Of a stretch of DNA of 32,843 bases, positions 8,128 to 19,172 are shown piece after piece; the first letter of the stretch is position 1; each line of letters opens with the position of its first letter. The DNA is from Deltaproteobacteria bacterium. GTDB lineage: Bacteria; Myxococcota_A; UBA9042. The stretch spans positions 1 to 32,843 of the forward strand of contig VGRO01000046.1 in the NCBI GenBank assembly GCA_016875335.1, written 5' to 3'. The translations under genes and the position numbers were made by a program. Below the pieces are notes generated by a model that was given only the letters and a program-made list of their open reading frames with translations, was not told the DNA's origin and made no database searches.

Positions 8128-8367
8128 GTGAACGCAATTGCCCAACCCCCCGTGCCGCCCGCCTGCGGTTCGGTACTTGGTCCAGATTGCCTGCGCTGTG
8201 TGTTTGCCCCTGCGCGACAGGTCCCCGCGCGCGCGGTGGTGTTTTCGTTGGGCGATGCCGCGGAAACCGCGTTTGTTGTCCAGACTGGCCTCGTCAAGCT
8301 GGAGGTGTACGACGACAGCGGCCGCGAGTTCCTGCTCAACCTGGTCGGACCGGGCGAACTCGTCGGC
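8128..8367 (+). pseudogene. Fnr/Crp-family regulator, N-terminal remnant
   Basis: The fragment reads as an Fnr-like N-terminus with three cysteines (ACGSVLGPDCLRC) and the first half of a cyclic-nucleotide-binding-type beta roll (FSLGDAAETAFVVQTGLVKLEV, LLNLVGPGELVG). It then stops making sense at about 8367, exactly where a PAS domain appears in another frame. The rest of the effector domain, the dimer helix and the HTH are missing. The frame itself stays open to 9084 but encodes nothing recognisable. GTG 8128 fits the predicted transcript start near 8096; GTG 8080 is an in-frame alternative. The cysteine spacing (C-x7-C-x2-C) differs from E. coli Fnr, so an iron-sulfur cluster is only a guess. 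Confidence 0.6.
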
Positions 8368-8368
8368 A

Positions 8369-9572
8369 GACACCGAGGTCCTGGGCCTGGAAGTCGGCAC
8401 CAAGCTGTGGCAAGCCTACGGCGCGCCGGTCGTCGAACAGGGCCTGCAGTTCGCCGCGGAGTTCGAGCGGACGATCGACGGCGCGACGGTCGAGCAGGTC
8501 TCGACCTTCACACCGATCCGCGACCCGGCCGGTGCCATCGTCGGAGCGTGCCGGCTGAGCGTCGGCATCAGCGCAGAGCGCAAGCTGACCCGCGAGTTGG
8601 CAAGGGCCCGCGACGACGCAGAGTCGGCCAACCGCGCCACGAGCCGCTTTCTGGCCAGCGTGACCCACGAACTGCGGACGCCGCTCAACGCCGTCATTGG
8701 TTTCGCCGACGTGCTGGCGCGCGGCTTGGGCGACAGTCAATAGCATCGCCACGCGCTGGCCATCGCTTCGAGCGGGCGGGCGCTTCTGGCGCTGGTCGAC
8801 GACCTGCTCGACCTGGCGCGCATCGACGCCGGCAAGCTGGAGTTGCGCCCGACGCCTCCCAACATCCGCGCCGTGCTGCGCGATGTGGAATCACTTTTCT
8901 GCCAGCGCGCCGCAGACCGCGGGCTGCGCCTCGCCGTGCACATCGACGCCGCCGTGCCGACCGTCGTGGTGGTCGACGGAACGCGTGTGCGGCAGGTCGT
9001 CGTCAACTTGGTCGGCAATGCCCTCAAGTTCACGGAATCGGGCGAAGTGCGGGTCAGTCTGGCGGGCGAGCCCGTGGCCGGTGAAGCGCTGGTGGCCCTC
9101 ACCCTCTCGGTGATCAACCGTCGACGACCTGACCCTTGGCGGCCTGTGCGCCGCGACCCTGCCCGCCTCGGTGGACCGGGCAACCCTTGCGCACACGCTC
9201 GCCCGCTGCGTTGCCCCTCGCTCGATGACAGGCCGCACGCGGCGCCAGCTGGGCAATCTTGCCGTGACCTCCCAGGCCGTACGGCTCGACGGCGCTCCCC
9301 GCGAAGACTTGGCGCGCAAGTTCAGCGCCGTGCGCGATGCGTGGCGCGAGAGCCTGCGGGCCCGCGACCTCGACGCCGTGGCCGAGTTGGCGGCGCGGTT
9401 TGCGCGGTGGGGCAACGACTACGAGGACCCCAACCTGGCACACTGGGCGCAACAGACGATGGCCTGCGTCGAGCGCTTCGACCTCGACGGACTGGACCGC
9501 TGTGCAGCCGAAATCGACGCGGCCACCGCCAACCTGAGTGCCCCCGTTGCACCCGCCGAGACGCCGCCGTGA
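8369..9572 (+). pseudogene. Decayed PAS hybrid histidine kinase
   Basis: From 8369 (frame 2) a partial PAS domain runs into a HisKA domain with the phospho-accepting histidine at 8666-8668 (VTHELRTPLNAVIGF). A TAG at 8741-8743 then interrupts the frame between GDSQ and HRHALAIASSG; a change from CAG would explain it. After the stop the same frame continues through LVDDLLDLARIDAGKLEL and the ATPase N-box (VNLVGNALKFTESG) to about 9112. The sequence then jumps to frame 0, where the tail of what looks like a receiver domain (LPASVDRATLAHTLARC) and a helical C-terminus run to the stop at 9572. The ATPase G boxes and most of the receiver are missing. One stop and two out-of-frame junctions make a functional kinase very unlikely unless the assembly is wrong. 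Confidence 0.75.
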
Positions 9573-10693
9573 ATCTCGCACCAGACCTCTCGCAGGCCCG
9601 CATCCTGATGGTGGACGACACCCCCCAGAACTTGAAGCTGCTGGGTCTGTTGCTCCGCCAGCAGGGGTACCGGCTGTCGGCGGCCCGCAACGGGCACGAG
9701 GCCCTCGAGGTCGCCAGCGCCGCGGCTCCCGACCTGATCCTGCTCGACGTCGCTATGCCTGGACTCGACGGCTTTGCGACCTGCCAGCGCCTCAAGGCTG
9801 ACCCCGCGCTGCGCGACGTCCCGATCATCTTCCTGACGGCGGCCGTGGACCACGAGTCGGTGATGCGCGGCTTCTCGGTCGGCGCCGTCGACTACGTGAC
9901 CAAGCCGTTCGAGGCCGAGGAGTTGCTGGCGCGCGTGCGGACACACCTCGAACTGCGTTTCGCCAGGGCACGCCTGTTCGACCTCGCCAACAAGTTGGGC
10001 CGCTACTTGTCACCGCAGGTGTACGCATCGATTTTCTCTGGCGAACGCGACGTGCGAATCGAGTCCTACCGCCGCGACTTGACCGTCTTTTTCGGCGACA
10101 TCGCCAACTTCACCCGCACGGCAGAGCGTATGTCTGAAGCGGATTTGACCCGCTGGCTCAACGGCTATCTGGATGAAATGGCACGCATCGCCCTGCGCCA
10201 CGGCGGAACTCTGGACAAGTTCATCGGCGACGGCATGATGGTGTTTTTCGGCGACCCGACCAGCCGCGGTCTGGCAGGCGATGCCCAGGCGTGTGTGCAG
10301 ATGGCGCTCGACATGCAGCGGGCCGCCCGCAGGTTGGGCATCGCGGTGCGCATGGGCATCGCCGCTGGTTCGTGCACCGTCGGCAATTTTGGCTGCAGCG
10401 AGCGCATGGAGTACACCATCATCGGCAGGCCCGTGAACCTCGCCGCACGTCTGCAATCGGTCGCCCACGCTGGACAGATCCTCATCAGCGAAACGGTGTT
10501 CGACCGCGTCGGCGGCGCCCTGCCCTGCACCTTGGACGGCATCTTCGAGCTCAAAGGGCTGGAAGAGGGGGGTCAAGGCCTGGTCGGTCGACGATGGCCC
10601 GGGCGCTCCAGGCCTCAGCGGCTGGGGGTCGCGTGGAAGGGGGGGAGAGCAGTTGAACCATGGGGGGCGCACCTTTCGCATCCTCCTCGTTGA
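9569..10693 (+). CDS. Response regulator with class III adenylate cyclase domain
   Basis: This 374-residue signalling protein has a receiver domain (residues 10-125; D16, D17, phospho-site D60, T90, K112) and, after a short helix, a class III nucleotide cyclase domain (about 165-345). The metal aspartates are D177 (FFGDI) and D221 (KFIGDG). K217 and the threonine of EYTIIG suit ATP rather than GTP, so it should make cAMP when the receiver is phosphorylated. GTG 9569 overlaps the kinase remnant's stop (GTGA), suggesting coupling to that gene, which is broken. The last 45 or so residues look out of frame: removing one G from the G6 tract at 10567-10572 restores GVKAWSV after KGLEE, the usual cyclase end. 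Confidence 0.88.
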   Translation: MNLAPDLSQARILMVDDTPQNLKLLGLLLRQQGYRLSAARNGHEALEVASAAAPDLILLDVAMPGLDGFATCQRLKADPALRDVPIIFLTAAVDHESVMRGFSVGAVDYVTKPFEAEELLARVRTHLELRFARARLFDLANKLGRYLSPQVYASIFSGERDVRIESYRRDLTVFFGDIANFTRTAERMSEADLTRWLNGYLDEMARIALRHGGTLDKFIGDGMMVFFGDPTSRGLAGDAQACVQMALDMQRAARRLGIAVRMGIAAGSCTVGNFGCSERMEYTIIGRPVNLAARLQSVAHAGQILISETVFDRVGGALPCTLDGIFELKGLEEGGQGLVGRRWPGRSRPQRLGVAWKGGRAVEPWGAHLSHPPR

Positions 10694-10755
10694 CGGAATC
10701 CGCCGGACAGCCTGCCATTTCCAACATGGTGTCAGATAGTTGAACAATGGGGGGG
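10651..10755 (+). repeat. Pair of short direct repeats ending in G runs
   Basis: AGTTGAACCATGGGGGG at 10651-10667 and AGTTGAACAATGGGGGG at 10738-10754 match at 16 of 17 bases and lie 87 bases apart. They sit at the 3' end of the cyclase gene and in the convergent gap to modC. The second copy also matches the dispersed TCAG...GAACAAT motif seen elsewhere in the window. Confidence 0.5.
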
Positions 10756-10756
10756 A

Positions 10757-11857
10757 TCACCCACCCCCCAACCCAAGGCCACCGGCCAGCGCAACCGCCT
10801 TGAACTGGGCCACGACCGCACGGCCAGGCCGCAGTTCAAGCTGGGCCGCCGACCACTGCGACACCCGGGCGAGCAGCAGGTCTCCCCCCGCGAGACGCAC
10901 CCGCGCCAGCACCTGCCCGGCGCCATCGGGTTCAAGGTCCACCACGGTCGCAGCCAGCAGATTCAGGATGCTGGTGTCGGGCGCGGAAGTGAGCGCCAGG
11001 CTTAGGTCGCGGGCCGCAATCCGGCAGCGCAGCGGTGTGCCCGTCGGACCTTGCTTGCCCGGCAGGCGCAGCGTGCCACCCGCGATGGCCACCAGCGTCA
11101 GGTGATTCGCCGGTTGGTACTCGGCCACAGTGCCGCGCAGGACCGCCCCGGCCTCGTCGCGCAAGGCGCGGGCCACGTCAAAGCGGACCAGCAGTTCGGC
11201 GGTCGGGCCCTGCGCGACGACACGGCCGTCGTGCAGCAGCACCAGGTGGTCGCAGAGACGCGCCACCTCGTCGACGGCATGGCTGACCAAGACCGCCGCG
11301 ATGTCCAGTTCAGCGCGCGCTCTGTCCAGGTACGGGACCAGCTCGTCGCGGCGCGCGTGGTCCATCGCCGCCAGCGGTTCGTCGAGCAGCAACAAGCGTG
11401 GCGCCGACAACAGCGCCCGCGCCAGCGCCACCCGTTGGCGTTCGCCGCCCGACAGGCCCGCTGGCATGCGATCCAGCAGCGCCGTGAGGTCAAAAAGCGC
11501 TGCCATGCGCTCGATACCGGGCTCGCGCCGTTCGCGCGGAGCGCGCTGCCACGCAAAAGCGAGGTTTCCGCGCACGCTGAGGTGGCTGAACAGCGACGCG
11601 CCCTGGAACACGAAGCCTACGCCACGCTGGTGCGGCGGAATGAAAACCCGGCCATCGCCCGACTGCCAACACACATCCAGGAAGCGCACTTCGCCGCCGG
11701 GTGCCCGGTCGAGGCCGGCCAGGCACCGCAGCAGTGTCGTCTTGCCGCAGCCCGAGGGCCCGAAAACGGCCGACACGCCGCGGCCTGGCAGGGTCACGTC
11801 CGCGTCCAGCGCAAAATCGCCGCGACGCCATCGCACGGCCAGGTGAAGGTCGGTCAT
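10757..11857 (-). CDS. modC: Molybdate ABC transporter ATPase ModC
   Basis: This 366-residue ATPase powers molybdate uptake with ModB. It has Walker A GPSGCGKT (33-40), the Q-loop glutamine near 85, the signature LSGGE (135-139), Walker B LLLLDEP (155-161) and the switch histidine in VLVSHAVDE. The C-terminal portion (about 285-366) resembles the MOP/TOBE oxyanion-binding domain typical of ModC ([27 protein letters not shown]). The ATG overlaps the modB stop in ATGA (11854-11857), so the genes are translationally coupled. It is the last gene of the operon and converges on the cyclase gene. The combination with ModA and ModB makes molybdate/tungstate the best substrate call over sulfate. Confidence 0.92.
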   Translation of the reverse strand: MTDLHLAVRWRRGDFALDADVTLPGRGVSAVFGPSGCGKTTLLRCLAGLDRAPGGEVRFLDVCWQSGDGRVFIPPHQRGVGFVFQGASLFSHLSVRGNLAFAWQRAPRERREPGIERMAALFDLTALLDRMPAGLSGGERQRVALARALLSAPRLLLLDEPLAAMDHARRDELVPYLDRARAELDIAAVLVSHAVDEVARLCDHLVLLHDGRVVAQGPTAELLVRFDVARALRDEAGAVLRGTVAEYQPANHLTLVAIAGGTLRLPGKQGPTGTPLRCRIAARDLSLALTSAPDTSILNLLAATVVDLEPDGAGQVLARVRLAGGDLLLARVSQWSAAQLELRPGRAVVAQFKAVALAGGLGLGGG

Positions 11858-12528
11858 GTTCGCGCCCTGCCCCGGCGCTCGACCACGTACACGGCCCACA
11901 ACACCGCAAACGAGAACGCCAACAGGCCGCCGGCCAGGGCGTGCGCTTGCGGGTATGCCAACGCCTCGACATGGTCGTACACCGCCACGGACAGCACGCG
12001 CGTGGACCCCGGGATGTTGCCGCCGATGAGCAGCACGACGCCAAACTCTCCGACCGTATGCGCAAAGCCAATGACCGCGGCTGACAGGAATGCCGGAGCG
12101 GCCAGTGGCGCAGCCACATGCACGAAGCGGTCCCATGGGCCTGCCCGCAGCGTGGCCGCGGCCTCCAACGGTCCGGCGCCGATCGCCCTGAAGGCCGCGC
12201 GCAGAGGCTGCACCACGAACGGCAGCGAATACACCACCGACCCGGCCAAGAGGCCCGCGAACGAGAAGGGCAGGCCGCCGATGCCGAGCAGCTCCGTCAG
12301 CCGGCCAATTGGCCCGTTCGGCCCCAACGCCAATAGCAGGTAGAAGCCGAGGACTGTCGGCGGCAGCACCAGGGGCAGCGCCACCACCGCTTCGACGACC
12401 GGCTGCACACGCGACCGCGACCGCGCCAACCACCAGGCGAGCGGTGTGCCCAGCAGCAGCAGAATCGCCGTGGTCGCAGAGGCGAGGCGGACGGTGACGG
12501 CCACGGCCGACCAGTCTTCGGGTGTCAC
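11854..12528 (-). CDS. modB: Molybdate ABC transporter permease ModB
   Basis: This 224-residue inner-membrane permease has about five hydrophobic helices. Typical ModB/CysT-type sequences are visible: [18 protein letters not shown], a long [21 protein letters not shown] helix, the cytoplasmic [24 protein letters not shown] coupling loop that contacts ModC, and [19 protein letters not shown]. The GTG start at 12528 overlaps the modA stop in GTGA, and the stop overlaps the modC start in ATGA. Its length is normal for ModB. Confidence 0.92.
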   Translation of the reverse strand: MTPEDWSAVAVTVRLASATTAILLLLGTPLAWWLARSRSRVQPVVEAVVALPLVLPPTVLGFYLLLALGPNGPIGRLTELLGIGGLPFSFAGLLAGSVVYSLPFVVQPLRAAFRAIGAGPLEAAATLRAGPWDRFVHVAAPLAAPAFLSAAVIGFAHTVGEFGVVLLIGGNIPGSTRVLSVAVYDHVEALAYPQAHALAGGLLAFSFAVLWAVYVVERRGRART

Positions 12529-13316
12529 GGTGCAGCCTTGGTCTGCGCTACAGCGTCGTATCCCGCCGCGACAAGGACAGCCTGCGCGTGCGGCGTCCGC
12601 AGCCAGCCGAGCAGTTGCCGGGCTGCGGCCGCTTGGGCGGCGCTTTTGCGGCGGGCCGCCGACAAGACGATCCCGTCGTGGACCAGCGGCGGGTGCAGGT
12701 GCGTCGGCACCAGCCACGTCGATCCGCCCGGCCGGGCGACGACCTGCGCCCGAGCCACGAACCCAAGGTCCGCCGCGCCGCTGTACACGAACTGGAAGGT
12801 CTGCGCGATGTTCTCGCCGACGACCCAGCGCGCACGACTGCGTTCCAGCAGACCCAGGCGCTGCAGCACGGCCTCGGCCGCGGCGCCATAGGGAGCCAGC
12901 TTGGGGTTGGCCAGAGCCAACTTGCCAAAGCGGTCGCTGTCGAGCACCGCGCCCTGGCCATCGACCAACCCAGGCCGCGCGCTGTACAGCACCAACCGGC
13001 CGACGGCATAGGCAACCTGGCTGTCGGCCTCGGCCAGGCCCTGGGCAGCGATGCGGCGAGCCGACTCTGCGTCTGCGGCCAGCAGCACGTCGAACGGGGC
13101 GCCTTGGGTGATCTGCGCCAGCAGCTTGCCGGTCGAGCCCGACGCGGCGCGCACTGCGTGGCCCGTTTGCGCCTGAAACTGTGGGGAAAGTGCCGCCAAA
13201 GTGGGCGCGAAGTGGGCGGCCACGGCGACGGACAATTCCACTGCGGCCGCGGGGCACGTCCACAGGCTCGCTGCAGCGACCAAGGCGACGATGCGGCGCG
13301 ACAACGGCGATCCCAC
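12525..13316 (-). CDS. modA: Molybdate-binding periplasmic protein ModA
   Basis: This 263-residue protein has a signal peptide (about 1-25, ending in AAA before [11 protein letters not shown]), as expected of a periplasmic solute-binding protein. [54 protein letters not shown] and [16 protein letters not shown] are hallmarks of ModA. The [22 protein letters not shown] stretch is also diagnostic. The serines in the SGST loop would contact the oxyanion. GTG 13316 is the only start that keeps the signal peptide whole. It is first in the modABC order; the 118-base gap to the divergent hydrolase gene should hold its promoter. I saw no clear ModE palindrome. Confidence 0.93.
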   Translation of the reverse strand: MGSPLSRRIVALVAAASLWTCPAAAVELSVAVAAHFAPTLAALSPQFQAQTGHAVRAASGSTGKLLAQITQGAPFDVLLAADAESARRIAAQGLAEADSQVAYAVGRLVLYSARPGLVDGQGAVLDSDRFGKLALANPKLAPYGAAAEAVLQRLGLLERSRARWVVGENIAQTFQFVYSGAADLGFVARAQVVARPGGSTWLVPTHLHPPLVHDGIVLSAARRKSAAQAAAARQLLGWLRTPHAQAVLVAAGYDAVAQTKAAP

Positions 13317-13434
13317 GCGCCACCGGGCGCGGGCGGCAATGATGCCATGTCACAGCACGCGGGCGCCAGCCGTTTTTCCGGCAACGCCCATTGCCGCTAT
13401 CATCGCGCCGCGCAGATGCGCCCAGGTCCGCTTC

Positions 13435-14835
13435 ATGCTGCGATTCTCCCAGGGTCGACCTGTCTGCGCGGTGCCGATCGCTGCCTTTGCGCCTTTGTTC
13501 GCGCTCGGCCTCGCGTGGCCCACAGACGGCCGCGCTGCTCCCACCGCCGACCTGCCCGCTGGCGTCAGCGAGACCATGGTCTTCGAGCCGGTCTTCCAAG
13601 GCCGCACCCGCATCCTGACCGCCGGCAATCCGAGCGCCGAGCCGGTCGTGTTGGTCCACGGCATCGGCGAGGCCGGCGCCCGCGATTGGTACGGCGTCCT
13701 ACCGGGGCTGGCCCAGCGCTATCGAGTCGTCGCTTTTGACCTGCCGGGCTTTGCGGGCAGCGACCACCGCAACCAGACGTTTACGCCGCTGATGTACGCG
13801 ACCTTCATCCAGTTCGTGGTGCGCGAGCGGGTGCGCGGCCCCTTCACCCTGGTCGGCCACTCGCTCGGCGGCGCCGTGGCCCTGCGCTACGCCTCGGTCT
13901 GGCCCGCAGACGTCAAGCGGCTGGTGGTCGTGGACGCCGCCGGCATCCTCTACCGCAGTGCATTGGCCAAGGAGGTCCTGCAACTGGGCGGCGCGGGCAA
14001 GCCGGCGATCAACATCTGGCAACGCAGCGCCAAAGCCATCGCCGGCAAGCTCGTCGATCAATTCGGCCGCGTCCCGCTCGACCTCGACGCCATTTGGGGT
14101 GCGCAGACCGCCCGCCGCATCTGGCTCGGCAGCAACAGCGCCAAGATCGCCGCGCTCGCGCTCATCGACGAGGACTTCTCGCGCCTGCTCGACCGCGTGA
14201 CCGTGCCGACGGCGCTGATCTGGGGGACGGCGGACCACGTCGCACCGCCGCGCACTGCCCGGTTGCTCGCCGCGCGCCTGCCCGACGCCGCGCTGACCTG
14301 GCTCGACAAGGTCGGCCATGAGCCGATGCACCAGGCGCCAGAGCGCTTTCTGCCGCTCTTGCAGGCCGCCATCGCCGGGCACGGCTTCGCACGCTGGAAG
14401 GCTGTGCCCCCGGCCACCTCGACCCGCGACGGTGTGTGCAAGCGCGAGGAGGGCAAGGTCTTCACGGGAGCCTGGAGGCGCATCGACGCCAACGACTGCG
14501 AACGCATGCGCATCGAACACGCGACGGTCCAAGAGCTGGTCGCCAACGACAGCGAAATCACCTTGGAGGACGTGCGCTTCGACAGCCCCGGCGTGGCCCG
14601 GCGCATCCAGGACAGCCTGGTCACGGCCACGGCCCTGGTGGTCCGCGCCGCGATTGCCTTTGACCTCGACCAGGCGCAACTGGATCTCGCCGGCGCCGAC
14701 GTCGAGGCGACCGTGATGGGCACGCGCGTCGACGACGATTCTGTCGGCGTGTTTTCGGCGTGCCGGTGGTACACGCCCCAGCGCCAGGGCGGGCTGCACG
14801 GCGTCTTCAAGCTGGAGACGGAGAGTGCCTACTGA
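13435..14835 (+). CDS. Exported alpha/beta hydrolase with extra C-terminal domain
   Basis: This 466-residue protein has a hydrophobic export segment (about 9-35) and then an alpha/beta hydrolase domain (about 45-320). The oxyanion motif is HGIG (75-78), the nucleophile S143 lies in GHSLGG, and the likely acid and base are D267 (WGTADHVAP) and H295 (GHEPMH). A C-terminal part of about 145 residues ([23 protein letters not shown] onward) is not part of the standard fold and I do not recognise it; its two nearby cysteines could form a disulfide outside the cytoplasm. The substrate is unknown. ATG 13435 gives the export signal. The end overlaps the convergent deacetylase gene by 7 bases. Confidence 0.82.
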   Translation: MLRFSQGRPVCAVPIAAFAPLFALGLAWPTDGRAAPTADLPAGVSETMVFEPVFQGRTRILTAGNPSAEPVVLVHGIGEAGARDWYGVLPGLAQRYRVVAFDLPGFAGSDHRNQTFTPLMYATFIQFVVRERVRGPFTLVGHSLGGAVALRYASVWPADVKRLVVVDAAGILYRSALAKEVLQLGGAGKPAINIWQRSAKAIAGKLVDQFGRVPLDLDAIWGAQTARRIWLGSNSAKIAALALIDEDFSRLLDRVTVPTALIWGTADHVAPPRTARLLAARLPDAALTWLDKVGHEPMHQAPERFLPLLQAAIAGHGFARWKAVPPATSTRDGVCKREEGKVFTGAWRRIDANDCERMRIEHATVQELVANDSEITLEDVRFDSPGVARRIQDSLVTATALVVRAAIAFDLDQAQLDLAGADVEATVMGTRVDDDSVGVFSACRWYTPQRQGGLHGVFKLETESAY

Positions 14836-15683
14836 GGAACCGGTGGCCCGAGCAACGCATCGAGCGTCACCGAGTGCAGTCCGCGGGCTTTCAATTCCCC
14901 CAAGACCGCAGGCAACAGGTCGACCGCCGCGCAGGTCTCGCCGCCCACGCCGTCGTGCAGCACCACGATGGCGCCGGCGCTCAACCCAGGCCGCAGCCGC
15001 TGCCAACAACGTTCGCGGTCGGCCCAGGCTACGCCGTCGCGAGCCGTCGCGCTCCAGTGCACCAGTTGCAGTCCGCAGCGCTGCGCGGCCACGGCGACCG
15101 GCGGGGACACCAGCCCCACCGGCGCTCGCATCCACCGCGGAAAACGCCCTGTCAATTCCGCAATCTGCCGGTTGGCGGCGGCCCATTCGCGGGCGAGCAT
15201 CGCGGCGGGCAGCGCTGGCGTCCACGGCTGGTGGCGCAGGCTGTGGTTGGCGACCAGGTGGCCCCGCCGCGCCATGTCGCGCACGAGTTCCGGGTATCGC
15301 GCTGCGCGCTCGCCAATGACAAAAAACGTGGCTTGGTGCCCGGCGTCGGCCAGGAGTTCAAGAATCCTCGGAGTGTGCACCGGGTGGGGGCCGTCGTCGA
15401 AGGTCAGCGCCAGCCTTCCGGGCGTGCCGGCGACGCACAGCAGCGGTCGCGCAAACACGCCGATTTCGGCGAAGCGTACACCGGCCCCGACCCATGCCAG
15501 CAGTGCCCCTAGCGCGCCGAGCGGCCAGAGCACCGAAATCGAGGCGCCGGACAGGCCAAACCCCGCGGCAACCAGCACCGTGGCGAGCCACAGGCCTGCC
15601 AACACCGGTCGCCCCCAGGACGATGCGTACACGGGCACGGGCGGCGCGGGCGGCAGGCGGCGCACTGCGGCGGGACCGGTCAT
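14829..15683 (-). CDS. Membrane-anchored NodB-type polysaccharide deacetylase
   Basis: This 284-residue protein has two N-terminal hydrophobic stretches (about 27-45 and 50-68) that anchor the catalytic domain in the membrane. The NodB domain (90-275) shows motif 1 TFDDG (D96, D97), motif 2 H147-SLR-H151, motif 3 RAPVG and motif 5 LHDG. The two histidines and D97 would bind the metal and D96 would act as base. The substrate is probably an N-acetylated cell-surface glycan such as peptidoglycan or an exopolysaccharide. It starts 11 bases after the TPR gene and is probably in one operon with it. Confidence 0.88.
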   Translation of the reverse strand: MTGPAAVRRLPPAPPVPVYASSWGRPVLAGLWLATVLVAAGFGLSGASISVLWPLGALGALLAWVGAGVRFAEIGVFARPLLCVAGTPGRLALTFDDGPHPVHTPRILELLADAGHQATFFVIGERAARYPELVRDMARRGHLVANHSLRHQPWTPALPAAMLAREWAAANRQIAELTGRFPRWMRAPVGLVSPPVAVAAQRCGLQLVHWSATARDGVAWADRERCWQRLRPGLSAGAIVVLHDGVGGETCAAVDLLPAVLGELKARGLHSVTLDALLGPPVPQ

Positions 15684-15694
15684 GCGCGCGCGGT

Positions 15695-16588
15695 TCAGTC
15701 GGGCCGGGCGGAGAGCTGGATGCGCACCGTGGCGACCTTGGGCCACAGGCGCGTCTTGACGCTCGAAAACATCCCGCACATCGTGGTGTGGTCGTTGTCG
15801 GCGTGCCGATCGACGCTGTCCTTGCGGTCGCAACTGTACAGGACCGTGCCGTCCGCGGCTTCGAGGCGGGCGACGACCTCGATTGCGTACCTGACGTCAG
15901 CCTTGTTGGAGACGCCCAACTGGAACTTGGGCCGAGAGTTGTCGTTCGGATCCTTGGAGAGCGCGTCCTCGATTTCACTGGACGTCGGCATGTTGCGAAT
16001 GACCAGTTCGTTGACGACGAGCGGCCCTAGCTTGAAGCCCAGGCGGACCGTGCCCGACTTGTCGAACGGCGCGGTCTTGTTCAGTTCCAACTTGCCGGCA
16101 GGCAGCGGCTCAGGCTGCTTGTCGCGCTCCTTGTCTTTGGGCGGTGGGCTCTTGTCCTTGGCGGCCTTGGGTGGTTCGGCGGCTTCCGGCTTGTCAGGCC
16201 GCTCTGGCTTGTCCGGCGCCTTGGTGGGCTTGTCGCCTTTCTCTTGCAGCGCCTCCAGCCGTGCCCGCGCCTCTTCGCGCAGGGCCACATCGGTCTCCAC
16301 GTCGACGTATTGGCGGTAGTGTTTGATGGCCTCGCCGCGCTCACCGTTGTTCTCGCGGGAGCGGCCGGCGTTGAAAAGCAGGTTGGGCCGCTTGGACATG
16401 TCATAGGCGCGCAGGTACAGCCGCGCGGCCATGTCGTAGTTCTTGTTCTTGTAGTGTTTCTTGGCGAGTTCAGCGACCGCGGTGGCGTCCTTGTCCGCCT
16501 CGTTCTGCGCCACGGCCGGCAGCGCGCTGACGACAGCGGCGCCCGACGCGACGGCCACGACCACCAGCAGGCGCGCGATGCGGGACAC
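15695..16588 (-). CDS. Exported TPR protein with Lys/Pro/Glu-rich linker
   Basis: This 297-residue protein has a clear signal peptide (1-28, VVSALPAVAQ end). A tetratricopeptide-like helical part follows (about 35-110; KHYKNKNYDMAARLYLRAYDMSKRPNLLFNAGRSRENNG), then a charged linker rich in Lys, Pro and Glu (117-165), then a C-terminal domain with a predicted beta character (RLGFKLGPLVVNELVIRN). Two cysteines (YSCDRKD, TTMCGMF) could form a disulfide. This composition is common in periplasmic or outer-membrane-associated proteins of Myxococcota; no enzyme motif is visible. GTG 16588 is preceded by GAGG at a good distance. The deacetylase follows in the same operon. Confidence 0.8.
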   Translation of the reverse strand: MSRIARLLVVVAVASGAAVVSALPAVAQNEADKDATAVAELAKKHYKNKNYDMAARLYLRAYDMSKRPNLLFNAGRSRENNGERGEAIKHYRQYVDVETDVALREEARARLEALQEKGDKPTKAPDKPERPDKPEAAEPPKAAKDKSPPPKDKERDKQPEPLPAGKLELNKTAPFDKSGTVRLGFKLGPLVVNELVIRNMPTSSEIEDALSKDPNDNSRPKFQLGVSNKADVRYAIEVVARLEAADGTVLYSCDRKDSVDRHADNDHTTMCGMFSSVKTRLWPKVATVRIQLSARPD

Positions 16589-16691
16589 CGGCCGACCTCA
16601 CGCGCAGCACACGGGTTCGCCACGCGCGGCGATCTTGGCAATCGAGGCCGTGGGCGTCAAGACCGCCCGGCAGCCGCGGACGGCACCGAGC

Positions 16692-19067
<2,376 letters not shown>

Positions 19068-19116
19068 GGCAACCTCGGGTTTGCAACGCACAGCGGCGCA
19101 ACTGCCGCCTGCTCGA

Positions 19117-19144
19117 ACGATAGCCAAGCACACGGGGGCGGCAA
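19117..19144 (-). promoter_or_regulatory. Possible promoter of lon
   Basis: Read on the minus strand, TTGCCG (19139-19144) is followed after 16 bases by TATCGT (19117-19122), about 50 bases before the lon start codon. Both hexamers match the sigma70 consensus at four of six bases. No heat-shock type element is evident. Tentative. Confidence 0.3.
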
Positions 19145-19172
19145 GTCAAGTTTGGCGGCCGTGACAGCGCCG

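Noticed and set aside
13317-13434. ModE operator upstream of modA
   Set aside because: CGCTATCATCGCG is only a weak partial match and the second half-site is absent.
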